Source of the DNA: Phascolarctos cinereus
Taxonomy: Eukaryota > Chordata > Mammalia > Diprotodontia > Phascolarctidae
Reading direction: 5' to 3'
Assembly: GCF_002099425.1 (NCBI RefSeq)
Contig: NW_018344058.1
Span: 6,998,501-7,062,500 of the forward strand
DNA length: 64,000 nt
Shown here: one piece after another, positions 34,085 through 46,034 of the stretch
How positions within the stretch are numbered: the stretch's first letter is position 1
Layout: each line of letters begins with the position of its first letter
Notes under the pieces: model-generated
What the model was told of the DNA's origin: nothing
The model's input: the letters and a program-made list of their open reading frames with translations, nothing else
Database searches by the model: none
Translations under genes and position numbers: made by a program

Positions 34085-37000
34085 TTGGTTTTATTATCTG
34101 TGATTTGGAGCATTTAATTTTTTTTATTTTGGTAAACTTGTCTTTATTCTTTTGAGAACTTTTCATATCCTTCAAACATTTATTTATTGAGAAATAGCCT
34201 TCTTGTATATTTTCATCAATGCCTCATATATCTTGGATATCAGACCTTTATTGGAGAAATTTGCTCTAAAGTCTTCCACTCAGTTAGCTATTTCCCTTTA
34301 AATTTTACCTGCATTAGTTTTATTTGTACAAAATATTTTTTAATTTTATGCAACCAAAATTATTTATTTTTATCTCCTGTAATCCTCTCAATCGTCTGGT
34401 CAATAATTCTTTCTCTATTCAGAGTTCTGAAAGGTACTTCATTTGCCATTTTCTCTAAGTTCCTTCTGATATTTCATCATTTTATTCATGTATCTATTTG
34501 GAGCTTTATGTACTATATGGTTTGAGATGTTGTTTTAACCTAATTTCTGTCAAGCAGTTTTCTTATTTTCACCTAAGTTTTGTCAAATAGTGAGTCCTTA
34601 CCCTAATACAGTCCTTGAGATTATTGAACATTCTATGTTATTATATTTGGTTGCTTCATGATCTTGATTACCTAATTCATTCCACTTATAGGTTTCAATA
34701 AAAATAAAAAAACCCACAACTATTGACAAACAGTTTTGATGATTATTCTTTTGTACACTAATTTGAGAGCTGGTACCAATAGGCCCCATTAGTTTCAATT
34801 TTTTTTTCATTAATCCTTTGATATTCTTGACCTTTGTTCCTCTAGATGAATTTTATTATTTTTCTCTAGTTCTATAAAGTAACCCTTTGGTATTTAGAAT
34901 GGTATGATGCTTCACCTATAAGTTAATGCAGGCAATATTGCCATTTTGATTATATTAGCAAGGCCCAGCTATGAGCATTAATATCTCTCTAATGCTTTGC
35001 CTGACTTTATGTCTGTAAAGGTTGTTGTGTCGTTGAATATATGTAATTCTTGTGTGGTAAGTAGACTCCAAAAATTTTTACGTTCCCTCATTATTTTGAA
35101 TGGAATTTATTTTTCTTTCTCTATTGCCTGGGATTTGTTGGTGATATGCAGAAAAGCTAATAATGCCTTTTTTATAAGTTTATTTTTTATCCTGCTGCTT
35201 TATGAAAATTATCAATTTAAAAATTATTTTTAGTTGAATTTTTAGTGTTCTTTAAGTAAAACACAATATTACGTGAAAAGTGATAATTTTGTTTGCACTT
35301 TCCCTATGGTTATTCCCTTGCCTTACTTTTCTTATTTTATTGCTACAGCTAACATTTTTAGAACCATATAAAATATTAGTGGTGATCACTGATATGTTGC
35401 TTTGCTCTTGATCTCATTGGAAAGACCTCTTTTATTTCTCAATGATAGATAATATCATTTTGTTTTAGAAAAAATACTATTTACTATATTAAGTAAGGGT
35501 GTGTTTATCCCTGTGCTTAAATTTATTTATTGTCTTAACATAAAGGAATATTGAATTTTGTCAAAAGCTTCCTCTGCATATGTTGATATAATTGTGTGAT
35601 TTTTATTGTTTTTGTTATTGACATGGTTTATTTATAGTTTTCCTAATATTTAATTGTATTCTTTGTATAAATCCACCCCAATAATAGTTTATAATCTTTT
35701 AGATATGTTGTTATTTGCTAATGCTTTATCCATTTTTTACATTGACATTCATTATAGATATTGGTCTATGGTTTTTCCCTTTGCTATGTTTGAAAAAAGC
35801 ACATTGAGGTACCCAACTATTATAGTTTTGCTATTTCTCCCTGCATTCAAGTAGCTTTTCCTTTAAGTAATTAGATGCTATATGATAGTGTATTATATGT
35901 ATTTAAGTATTTTAATACATATGTTTACATAAAATATTTCAGTTATTTCATGATCTCTGGTGACTTTAAGCATAATGTAGTTTCTGTAATTCTCTAATAT
36001 CTTTTTAATGCTATTTTATGTTACATTTTTTTTTACTGGTGCATTGTCTATGATCATGATTATCTTTTCTAAAAAATATTTGCCCGAAGCATAAGTTCTG
36101 TCCCAGATTCTTATTTAATTGTCTGTGAATCTTTATGTTTAACAATATTTCTTTCAAATGATATGTTAGAGTTTGTTTTCTAATTCATTCTGTTATTCTT
36201 CTATATTCTATGGATGAATTTATCCCATTCATATTCATCTTCATAATTATTAATTTTGTATTTCCTTCTTCATATTTTCCTTCTCTTTTCTCATTACCTC
36301 TCTCTTTTCAAAGAGGGTGGAGAAAGAGAATGAATCTGACCATGTTAGTAATCATACTAATATTGGTAATCCATTGTAATCCAAATCCAAATCTACTCCA
36401 CTTGAAATGGTTTGTTCCTACATCTCTGACCCTACCCCTTCACCAAGTTTCATCTCTGGTCTCTAGTTCTTGCACTGTCTTTCCCTCTTTTTGATCTCTC
36501 CCTCTTTATCCCCTTTATGACTCATCTTCCAAATATGAAGTTTGCTTTGCTTGTGACTACTCCCTCCCCAACCCTGATCCTTTAAACAATTCTCTTCTCT
36601 TTTCCTTAACCCTACTTATTTCCCTATTGTGTTTAATATATTCTATATCATGCATGTATGTTGAACATTCCTTTGTCCAGTTCAAATAAGAGTGAGGTTC
36701 ATGAGATGCCAACTCCTCAACTTTTTATTCCATGTTTTTATACTCTCCTTTTCGCATATGCCAATTTTGTGAAATTGTATGTTCCCTCCACTTCCTTATT
36801 TCTTCTCCCGCTTATTCCTTTTCCTTTCTTCTTTTAAAATGTACAAAACAGAACAAAAACACATCAAAGCATTGTGTTTATCTTACTTAATTGCTTCTGT
36901 GGCTATTGATGACTGGGAGATTCTGAGAGGATACTTATCTCTTCTCCCTCCTTAAGAAGGCAAGCACATCACCATCATGTAGCTCCTTTCAACTGCTCAA

Positions 37001-38212
37001 ATATATTTACTTTCTAGGTTTCACTTTGAAAGTTTCTACTGAGGTCTGATCTTTTCATTAGAAATACCTAACTGTTCTCTATTCTATTAAAGGTATCTTT
37101 CCTCATTGTGGGATTATACTTAGTTTTTAAGAGTAAATTACTCTTAGTTGTAAGCCTTTATTGTATTGCAAGATTGCCTCCTCTTTAAAGAAGTTGCTGC
37201 TTAGTCTTGTGTGAGCCTACCGGTGGTTCTTTGGTACTTGAAAAATTTTCTTTCTGGCTCTTACTGTATTTTTTCTTTGATATGGAAGGTCTGGAATTTA
37301 GCTCTGATGTGTCTAAGAGTTTTACATTTTAGGTTTACTTAAAATATTTTAAAAAACATTTTTATTTAAAGTTTTGAGTTCCACATTCTATCTCTCCCCC
37401 CTCCCTGACACAGTAGGCAGAGATAGGTTACACATGTGAAATTATGTAAAACATTTCCATGTTAGTCATTTTGCACAAGAAGACTCAAATGAAAAAAATG
37501 AAAGAAAGAAAGAAAAAAATAACATGCTTCAGTCATTTTAGGTTCCTTTCAAAAATGATCTCTGGGGTTTTTTTATTTTCACTTTGTCCTCTGGTTCTAA
37601 TAGAGCTGAACAGTTAAAAATATTGAAACACACCCATCTTTTGGGGATATTATAATGGTTTTAAGTCTGTAGCTCCTTATGCTCCAAGGAGTGCACAGTT
37701 GGGACATATTTCTTTGTGCATTGATCTCTGAGCTGGCTCTGTCTTCCCTGCTTCTGTTATGAAAGACCAAAACTTGTTTCATACTCCAATCACTGCAGTT
37801 CATACTGGCTTGTGAAAACCTCTTCTCTTCCCTCCATGCCCTTGTTGAAGCATCTGTTGCTTTATTGGAGCTCATGCTGGCTTGCCTGGCATGACCCAGC
37901 TCTCCAGCCTTTATCAGCATTTACTAAGGGCTTTTGCTGGTTTCGTTGGCACAGCCTATCTCACACAACCTGTAGATCCTGGGCCTGTTAGTTTGTTCTG
38001 GCTTCTCTAATTCAACTTTCAGATTCTGCATTTTTTTGGGGTCATCTTTTCATTCAGTTCTGGTCTGGATGGAGGAATTCACTTCTCCTTTTCAGTGTTT
38101 TTTTATCGTTGGTCTTTCTAGGGCTCTTTTCAAAAACTTGTTCAGATATGCATGGGAGAGGTGGGGGTCTTCTATAACTTTTTATCTCCTCATTTTAATT
38201 GGAAGCTAGTAT
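34085..38212 (-). mobile_element. Long old L1 (L1-F)
   Basis: On the - strand the order from high to low coordinates is 5' UTR (about 38212-37565), ORF1 C-terminal part (about 37333-37040), inter-ORF spacer (about 37040-36270), ORF2 endonuclease (about 36260-35870) and the ORF2 RT to C-terminal part (about 35860-34085). Landmarks are 'ttgaattttgtcaaaagctt' (35551 on) and 'gacctttattgg' (34240). Parts of ORF1 and the RT core are missing. A separate short L1 3' UTR piece (37334-37560) lies in ORF1. It is one of the oldest-looking L1 copies here. Confidence 0.82.
37334..37560 (-). mobile_element. Short L1 3' UTR inserted in L1-F ORF1
   Basis: 'agttttgagttccacattct', 'cacatgtgaaattatgtaaa' and 'ttagtcattttgcaca' match L1 3' UTRs at 13830-13960 and 46080-46200, interrupting the ORF1 to 5' UTR order. 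Confidence 0.78.
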
Positions 38213-38480
38213 ATTAAGATCATATCAGATTGTTTCATGAGTGAATAGATGTTTTTTACAAACTTCTCCAACTCCAAAACTTCAAAAGAAAGTAATTACG
38301 GATCAGTTTTTAGCAAAATCATCACATATGAATCCAAAGGATAAGAAGATAGAATATAAGAAAATACTTTCCCCATATTTTACTTCATAATTGGAAATCT
38401 GAAATGAAATGTAAAAATACAGTGTTTTGTACAAATAACGTGTAGAATGTATTTTACTGGGATGACAAATTAGAAGATTT
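38213..38480. other. Unassigned stretch
   Basis: Nothing is recognised before the triplet repeat. Confidence 0.4.
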
Positions 38481-38485
38481 CTTCT

Positions 38486-38815
38486 TTGTCTCTCTGTTTC
38501 TTCTCCTCCTCCTCCTCCTCTTCCTCCTCCTCCTCCTTCTTCTTCTTCTTCTTCTTCTTCTTCTTCTTCTCCTTCTCCTTCTCCTCCTCCTCCTTCTTCT
38601 TCATCTACTTCTTCTTCTTCTCCTTCTCCTCCTCCTCCTTCTTCTTCATCTACTTCTTCTTCTTCTTCTTCTCCTCCTTCTTCTTCTTCATCTTCATCTT
38701 CTTTTTCTTTATCTTCTTCTTCTTCTTCTTCTTCTTCTTCTTCTTCTTCTCTCTGTGTCTCTGTGTCTCTCTCTGTCTCTCCCTGTCTCTCAGTCTCTCT
38801 GTCTCTCTCCCCCCC
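38486..38815. repeat. Pyrimidine-rich (CTT/CTC)n tract with 45-bp higher-order repeat
   Basis: A mixed ctt/ctc triplet tract runs to about 38750 and passes into a (CT)n-rich end. Inside, a 45-bp unit centred on 'catctac' recurs (38602 and 38647), showing local duplication. Long Ser/Phe and Glu-rich open frames over it are low-complexity artefacts. Confidence 0.95.
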
Positions 38816-38819
38816 CATC

Positions 38820-39425
38820 CCTCTTCTAACCCAGCCTGGAGTGTATGAGGTGTTAAAGGATGACTAGGACATCTCGTGTAAGGGCTTGCTCATCCACCTT
38901 TTAGGGCTGCTCATTTACCTTTGGTGTCCACCCAAAACCCAACTCTCACTTGTGGCTCCAAGAAACTAATAAGCACAGTGGCCACACCCTGGTAAAATAA
39001 TCTTAGTAGACAGGCTAAACCAGGTTGAGGGTAACCAACAGGCCTCAAACTCATTGATGAGTTGGAAGATATCCACCCAAGCAGGTGAAGATTTCCCCTG
39101 GTACAATGAATGGATGAGAACAATTTATTTCAAAAGCCATGAAGGTGGCTGAAGTAGGTGCCATGGAGCACTTAGAGCTTAGCCAGACATCAAAGATGCC
39201 AAAGTCATCCACTACATCCTGGGCCATCACCAGTCATCCTGACTTTTGTCTTGCTATTGAACTTGAATGGCTCTGAAAGAGAGACTGAGCCTAATCACTT
39301 TTTGCAACTCTGTCTCACTTAAACACAATTCATATGTAAGTCAAGAAACTATATCCACTATTTTACCCCAACATCATAATATCATTGGTTCTCTTTGAAA
39401 ATGAAGAATGAACAAAAACAATCAC
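38820..39425 (+). repeat. Dispersed marsupial-type repeat, class uncertain
   Basis: 'aaaagccatgaaggtggctg', 'catcctgggccatcaccag', 'gacttttgtcttgctattga' and the end 'ttggttctctttgaaaatga', followed by an 'aacaaaaacaa' tail, look like a known dispersed marsupial repeat. The aac-rich end suggests RTE-type mobilisation, but the family is not assigned. Confidence 0.5.
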
Positions 39426-39429
39426 CACT

Positions 39430-39865
39430 ACCGCTACCTTCTAACTCATCATTAAATAACCCCTAATTAAACCTGGTGCATTAGTAAGCACTATTTCATT
39501 GGATAATAGACTCTGTGGTATGGCATAAGAATAGAAAAGATATGGTCCTTTCCCCCAAAAAATGTAAAATCCCATTTTGATGAGACAATTAAATGCATGT
39601 AGGTATAGATGTGTAAGAATAGTTTTTGCAAAAAGATAAAATACCTTAGTTGGAGCTAGTTGTGAATTTACACTCCAGTGCTCTGCTAGATATGGTGAGT
39701 ATTGAGGGAATGAGCTTTGAGCTACAGTTGTATGGACAGGTGGGATGCAGCTTGATGTAAGAGAGCAGAAACCTTTTTAGGCATGGAAGCTCTAAAAGGA
39801 AAGTGTTTAATCTTTTGTCAAGGAGGAGTTGACACAGAAAATGGCAAGTAGGCAGATCATGTTGA
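39430..39865. other. Unassigned stretch
   Basis: No gene or named repeat is recognised. Confidence 0.4.
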
Positions 39866-39867
39866 GA

Positions 39868-39937
39868 TAATGTGTAAAAAGTGCTTTGCAAACCTTAAAG
39901 CACTATACAAATGTCAGCTATTATTATTATTACTCGA
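39868..39937 (+). mobile_element. MIR/THER-type SINE 3' end
   Basis: 'agtgctttgcaaaccttaaa' and 'agcactatacaaatgtcagc' with an (att)n end; only the 3' part is present. Confidence 0.72.
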
Positions 39938-39939
39938 AC

Positions 39940-41840
39940 TGCCTATATCCCAAGGTTTTGGGGAGAAAAATGCTATAAAAATGAGGAAAGTGCTATTTTT
40001 ATTGTGCTCAGTGCCTCCTCTACTCTTATACCCCTGTCATCCTCTGTCAAATTGGGTGGTTATAATGTCAGCTAACAGTTTTTACTGCCATTTCCACTAG
40101 ATCAGGAGTTTCAAAAGTACAGTTCTATACTTGAATGTCATATCATGGTGCATCTATTTGAAAAAAAAGCAACAGTTCTGATTTGCTGTTTTGAAAATAG
40201 AAACATATTTTGCATTATATATTAATATTTATTTAGTATATCTCCTTCTGATTTCTCCCTGCCCCTGCTATCAATGTATCTAGCTAACTAAATAATTTTA
40301 TTTCTGTTCTATGAATGGGGAAATTGATATGCACAGAGATTAAAAGGCATATTCAGGACTCCTGGAATTCTGTAGTTCTATTTCCTCTTTTAAATGGGTT
40401 TGGCTATGTTCCCCTTAATATTACATCTCTAGTTACTAATAGCAACAGCTCTCAATTATTAAACTTGAATTGTTTTAAAACCACAAATTTCAAATCCTAG
40501 TCATGTCTTCTTTTCATAGTCAGCACATTCTGGGGAATTCTATCATTGCTTTGGTCTGTTCACCCTCTCTAAACCTCACCCCATGGGATCTACTGGCATT
40601 TCTTTGTTGGATTTTAATGTTAGGCTAAGTAAACCATAATTAGGAAGGTAAATTTGCAGGAAAACAATGCCAAGCCAAATGTAAATGATTTTTGCATTAT
40701 GTACACCATTTGCTTACACCTCCCTACCCTTCTTCTATTAATATGGGCACTTGAAAATTGACTGTAAAGTTGATGGGTTGTTTGAGATTTCCCAATTTTC
40801 TTGCCCCCCCACATATGTGAGAGAACCAATGGGATACTGAGCCCCAGAATTCCTAACACAGTTTTAATATTCTTTAATTTAATAATTATTTATTTATTTA
40901 ATATCCTTTTATTTAATATTCTTTATCTTCTAAGTTTTATATTTTTCTTGCTTATTCTTTACTAGGGCAAGAAAACATTTCTGTTCACTTAATGGATTTC
41001 ACATCTTTAAAAAAGATCAGATCCACCTGATATTTATCTTGATTTGGTTGTCATTCATAGTATTTGAAATGAGAAGGATTTTCTGTATGCCTTTAGAATC
41101 TATCACTGCCACTAGACTAGTACACTCTTGCTTTGATGAAACATGTCATGAAAATTATATTAGATGCATATATAGATGCATATATCTATATCTATATACC
41201 TATATCTATATCTATATGTCTTCCCAAGAATTAATCTGAAAGTATAGGTAAAGTACTTAGATTTAGGTATGTACTTTATCTGCCTGAATAATGGGAGTAA
41301 CCTATTATGCTTTTTGAATGTGATGATTTTTTTTTGCAACCATCATAAAAAAGGGCTACAGGTGGCGATTTAAAAAAAATCAGTTTTCGATCTACATATT
41401 CATGCAAAACAAAATTCCGGAATCAAAATACTACACAGATGGGTCTTCAAAGACAGTGATTTTGCTATAGCACATGTAGTGCATTCAAATATGGATAAAC
41501 TTTTCATACTGGTGTTTTTTGATGATTAAAGCTTAGAAAACTGAAAATGTAAGGGGAAGACTTCACAACTTTTGGGGTATCCAGTTACTGTAAAAAACTG
41601 CTGATAATTATACTGTTATAGTATTCCCATATAAAAATATTTATTGATAAGTAATCTCCTAACCTCTAAATTTCTACTCCTTACCAATAACAATATGCAG
41701 ATCACTGGGCATTGATTATTTGGGCAGAGAGTTCTATTTTCTTCTGTTTATAAGTTTACCTCCAACTTCTGACTTTGAATTGATCAGTGATAAAAAAAAA
41801 TCTTTGAAGACAATTGCTTCTGTTATGAACTTCCAACACA
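39940..41840. other. Unassigned AT-rich stretch
   Basis: No gene is recognised. An 'attta'-rich patch lies at 40870-40925 and an AT-rich tatatc microsatellite at 41160-41220. Confidence 0.45.
41160..41220. repeat. (TATATC)n-like microsatellite
   Basis: Imperfect 'tatatctatatc' units. Confidence 0.85.
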
Positions 41841-41844
41841 TCAT

Positions 41845-42090
41845 GGAATTTAAGAGATAGAAGGGCCTCAGTCCTACCTACACCTGAAAGGAATCCCCAC
41901 TCCACTGATACTTGATGAGTGGTCATCCAGTTTCTGCTTGAAGGCCTCCTATGTGGGGAAAATCATCACTTCAATTCAGTTAATTTCACTTTTGGGCAAT
42001 TCTAATTGTTCAGAACTTTTTCTTGTCATTGAACCCAAATTTGTCTCTTTGCAACTTCTACTCCTCATTACTTCTGGTTCTGCTTATCTG
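41845..42090 (+). mobile_element. CR1/L3-like LINE 3' end
   Basis: 'gtggtcatccagtttctgc', 'ttgaaggcctcctatg' and 'cttttgggcaattctaattg' match the CR1-type 3' end, the + strand version of 17680-18045. Confidence 0.6.
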
Positions 42091-42415
42091 TTTTGTACTA
42101 AGGTAATGCCATAACTATAAAATGACCAGTGGTATGCCAAATAGTTTGAATCAGAGTTATTCTTACAAAATTAAGGTGAAAAATTATATAGTTTGTATCT
42201 ACAATGCTTGTAAAGCCTTTATATGAAACAACTACTAAAACGTTATAAACCTTATGTTTAATTTCTATTCTGGTCATTTTCATTTAACCAAATTTAGTGA
42301 AATCATTTGGGCTAAGAGCCCATATGATTATTTATTTATGTTTATTTCTACTTTGAAGTTATAGTCTTAGTTGAGAATCCCCATTCTATTGTACATAATA
42401 GCAAGAAAGATTTCC
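42091..42415. other. Unassigned stretch
   Basis: Nothing recognised. Confidence 0.4.
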
Positions 42416-42419
42416 CTTG

Positions 42420-42970
42420 ATTGGTCTTTTTGAACTCCTTCTCTTCTCTTAAACTGTTATTACTCTGATATAGGCCCTTATCACCTCAAACCTGGACTAT
42501 TATGATAGCCTTCTGGTTGGTCTCTCTCTGCCTTAAGTCTCTCCCTACTCCAATCCATTCTACACTCAGCCATCAAAGTGGTCTTCCTAAAGCATAGGTC
42601 TGACCTTGTCACCAGTCTCCTTTCCTTCCCAGTAAATTCCAGTGTCTCACTATCACCTCCAGAATCAAATATAAAATCCTCTGCCTTTTAAAGCCATTCA
42701 TAGCATAGGCCCCTCCTATTTTTTCAGTCTTCTTACACCTTATTATTCTGCTTATACTTTGTGATTTAGTGATCCAGCTATGCTGTTTGAGTTTGACTCT
42801 ACCATCATCATGCCCCCAGGCTAGATACTCCCTTCCTTTTCCAGCTTTCTTTTGTATGTTGTCTTCCCTCATTAGATTGTAAGCTCCTTGCAGGCAAGAA
42901 ATGGTTTTCTCCTTATGTTTGCTTTCTTGGCACTTAGCACAGTGCCTGGCACATAGGAGGTACTTGATAA
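42420..42970 (+). mobile_element. L2 LINE 3' portion, first of a tandem pair
   Basis: 'acctggactattatgatagc' is the C-terminal RT motif (as LDYCNS in other copies). It continues with 'gtcttcttacaccttatta' and ends 'agcacagtgcctggcacat' and 'gataaatgtttattg'. Confidence 0.85.
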
Positions 42971-43053
42971 ATGTTTATTGTATTGCATTGTGTTGCGTTG
43001 TGTTGTTTTGTATTGTATTGTATTGTACTGTCTTGTATTATATTTATTGTATT
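42965..43053. repeat. (TATTG)n pentanucleotide array
   Basis: Degenerate repeats 'tattgtattgcattgtgttg' grow directly from the L2 tail and stop where the next L2 starts. Confidence 0.9.
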
Positions 43054-43054
43054 G

Positions 43055-43575
43055 TATAGTAATACTGGCCTCCTTGCTGTTTCTAGAACAAGACACTCCA
43101 TCTCCAGACTGTGGGAGTTTTTACTGGCAGTCCTTCATGCCTGGAATACTCTCCCTCCTCATCTCTACCTCTTGTCTTCCCTGGCCTCCTTCATATCTCA
43201 GAAAAAACCCCAGCTTCCTCAAGAAGCCTTTTTCTATTCTCCCTTAGTGCTTGTTCCTTCCCCTGAAATTATCTCCAATTTATCCTCTAGATACCTTTTT
43301 TATATAGAGTTGTTGAAATGCTATCTCCTTCATTAGATTATGAGCTCTTTGAGAGTAGGAACTAATTTTCTTCATCCTTTCTTTGTATCTCTAGCATTTA
43401 GTTTTTGCTATTTTTTTAAAAGGCAATTGGGGTTAAGTGACTTGCCCAGGGTCACACAGCTAGTAAGTGTCAAGTGTTTGGTCTGAGGCTAGGATTTGAA
43501 ATCTCTAGCACTTACAACAGTGCCTGGCACCTAGTAGGAGCTTAATAGAGGCTTGTTTACTGACTTACTGATTGA
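43055..43575 (+). mobile_element. L2 LINE 3' end, second of a tandem pair
   Basis: 'actggcctccttgctgtttc', 'acaagacactccatctcc' and 'aattatctccaatttatcct' closely follow the L2 3' end. The tail 'cagtgcctggcacctagtag' follows a SINE insertion. The overlap in family positions with 42420-42970 shows two separate L2 copies. Confidence 0.87.
43415..43506 (-). mobile_element. Truncated WSINE1-type SINE in L2
   Basis: 'ggcaattggggttaagtgac' and 'cagctagtaagtgtcaagtg' are present, but the head is missing, so it is 5'-truncated. The words 'atctctagcattta' and 'atctctagcactta' flank it as a target duplication. Confidence 0.85.
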
Positions 43576-43980
43576 GTGAAGGAGAGAAGATTTATGAAAT
43601 TATTGAATATAATTTCAGAACTCTAAGAAACATCAAAGGCAATTTTGTTTAATGATGAGGTCACTGAGATCCTTAGATATTACTTTTTTTTGTGTGTGTT
43701 CTTTTTCTTGGGTTAGCAAAGGAATAGATGCCAAAACTGTGGACATTGTTCTGTTTCTAAGGGGGGTAGTATGTCTTTGAATTGCCATCTAAGTTAAAAT
43801 ATTTTCTACTCAGCATTAGCAATATGACTGTTATTCTGAAGCCAGTGCAAAATAGAATTCTGCTGACTCCTTTAGAGAAGAGAGTGATACTCTGATCTAG
43901 AAAATCCAGATGATTATAGATTCCCTATAGACACCCTTCCCCCTCTGAACCCCATTCTATCTCTGACCACTGGAAAGAGA
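43576..43980. other. Unassigned stretch
   Basis: Nothing recognised. Confidence 0.4.
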
Positions 43981-43984
43981 AATG

Positions 43985-44245
43985 TATTTGGGAATCAGAG
44001 GATCTGATTCTTTCACTTACTACATGTGTGAACTTAAGCAAGTAAATTTACTTTTCTGGGACTATTTCCTTATATCATAGATTTAAAGCTGAAAGGGATA
44101 TCAGTGACCACCTAGGTCAACCTCCTCATTTTGCATATGTGGAAACTGAGGCCCGTGGAAGTTAAGTAACTTGTCTTAGGCCATACAAGTAGTGTCCCAG
44201 CAGGATTTAAACCTAGGTCCTCTGATTCCTTGGGCAGGAAAGGCA
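43985..44245. mobile_element. MIR/MON1-type SINE pieces
   Basis: A MIR-like piece at about 43985-44065 ('gggaatcagaggatctgatt') is followed at about 44070-44240 by a second SINE type ('aagctgaaagggatatcag', 'aaactgaggcccgtggaag', 'aacctaggtcctctgattcc'). Confidence 0.65.
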
Positions 44246-44473
44246 GGAATTAGTCCAAAGAGTAATTGATAGCTAAGGTCTTTTCCATTTCTAAACCTTA
44301 AGATCAAGCATGTTTGCAGTGTATGGGATTGCTCCATATATCTAGTAGTTACTCTATCACTAAACAGGTTGTAATTTGTTGTTGTTGTTGTTTTTGATGA
44401 AATCATTATGGAATACTGCTCTATAGTGAAGACATCAGGGAGTGAGGATAGCTAACAAGAAGAGAAAGAAAAA

Positions 44474-44590
44474 GCGGCAGCTAGGTGGCACAGTGGATAA
44501 AGCACCACCCCTGGATTCAGGAGGACCTGAGTTCAAATCTGACCTCAGACACATAGCACTTACCAGCCCCATTGCCTAGCCAAAAAAAAA
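44474..44590 (+). mobile_element. WSINE1-type SINE with internal deletion
   Basis: 'ggcagctaggtggcacagtg' and 'gaggacctgagttcaaatct' lead to 'cacttaccag' joined directly to 'ccccattgcc', so about 30 bp of the core is missing. The flanking 'agaagagaaagaaaa' at about 44459 and 44593 is the target duplication. Confidence 0.9.
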
Positions 44591-44609
44591 AGAGAAGAGA
44601 AAGAAAAGA

Positions 44610-46030
44610 TGAAGGAGTGGAGAGTACTAATAAAAGTCCTAAAGTCTAGGTGATCCTGAGAAGTCTTTGCCTTTGATCTTTGTATTTATTGTATTGGATT
44701 GCACTGCATTACATTTTTGTATTATATTGTGACACTATTCTCCTTTTAATGGAGTGGTATGGTCTTTTGCTGAACTTATAGTTTCCTGGAAGAATTGTGC
44801 TTAAAACTGACAATAGGATATGGTCATCATAAAAGGGACCCTCATTAAAAATTAGCTTAATCTTCCATGCCTTGCACAGTCCCTGGTGCCACAATGTGTG
44901 TTGATTGAAACTTGTAAGTGAGCTATTGTGGAGAAAAAAAGAGCAGAACAAATAGGATTCTATTCAATTTTTCTCCAGGTTGTGCTGGAGATGATGATTA
45001 GTTTACAAAGACGATAAAGTCCTTTCATATAGAAAGGACTAAAGAATGGCTACTTGCACTTTTAAAATCTGTTGTAATCAGCTTATCCTATTTTGAGTAG
45101 GAAATTTATTTATGTTTCCATATTAGCATCAAATAACTCTTGTTTTATAGGAATATTAAGCAGCTGAATGCAAGGCAATGTGTTTTGAGAGGGTAGCATG
45201 TTTAATTGACAATAAGTTTATGCAGCGTTATATGCTTCCTATGTTTTAACAAAAATGTGCATTTACAATGGTAGTATTTAATTGGGAAGGGGCACAAGTG
45301 TTTGTTTTTTTTCCCCCTTTCAACATGCTGACAATAACTTCTCTTATACATTAGCAACCATGATTATAGACATACTTATGGGAAATACAGCTGGGCTCAG
45401 CAGATTTTGCAAATACTCATTTATTTTGTCCTCTACCCATTTTTTAAAATGTTAAGAGTTAAAAAAACTCCAACAACAAACAAATTTTGTTTTTCAAAGG
45501 GAAGTAAAATTAAAGGTCAAAAATGATTCTATTTTGCTTATTCTATCAAATTTCAGGAAACTACTTATGAAAAACACTTATGGAAAACTCCAAACCTGAT
45601 TTCACCATTTTCCCTTATGAGAAGAGAAGGATACATGTTGGTTAGTCAGACTCTGCGAAATGCTTATCTTTTCCCATATGTAATATTTACATTTTGGGAA
45701 AGTGTGGTTGCTTCTCATTTAAGAAAAAAAATCAATACATGAAAAAAGAGATTTGGATCGTTTTGTTAGAATTATGAGAATTCTCACTCCTGCTAAATAA
45801 GCCAGGTTATTTTTTTTTCCCTTTAGTTTAGGTGCCTGTGATCCTCTGATGACTCAGAATAAATCCAGGTCAGTGGAGAAATTAAAGGTGGGATGAGGGG
45901 GAAGCAAAACCACAAGAATCAAATAAACAACAGTTTTATACACCCAGAAACTAAAAGGGAGAGACACAAGAATAGCAGTGAGATTTTTTTAAGTTTCCTG
46001 TTGCTTTTCCCCTCCTGTTTCCATCATTCT
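44610..46030. other. Unassigned stretch
   Basis: No gene or named repeat is recognised. Composition is ordinary and AT-rich. Confidence 0.45.
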
Positions 46031-46034
46031 GTGC

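Noticed and set aside
38303-38848. Long open frames of Ser/Phe or Glu/Gly (up to 171 codons)
   Set aside because: They are translations of the ctt/ctc triplet tract in several frames on both strands; no start context, domain or conservation.
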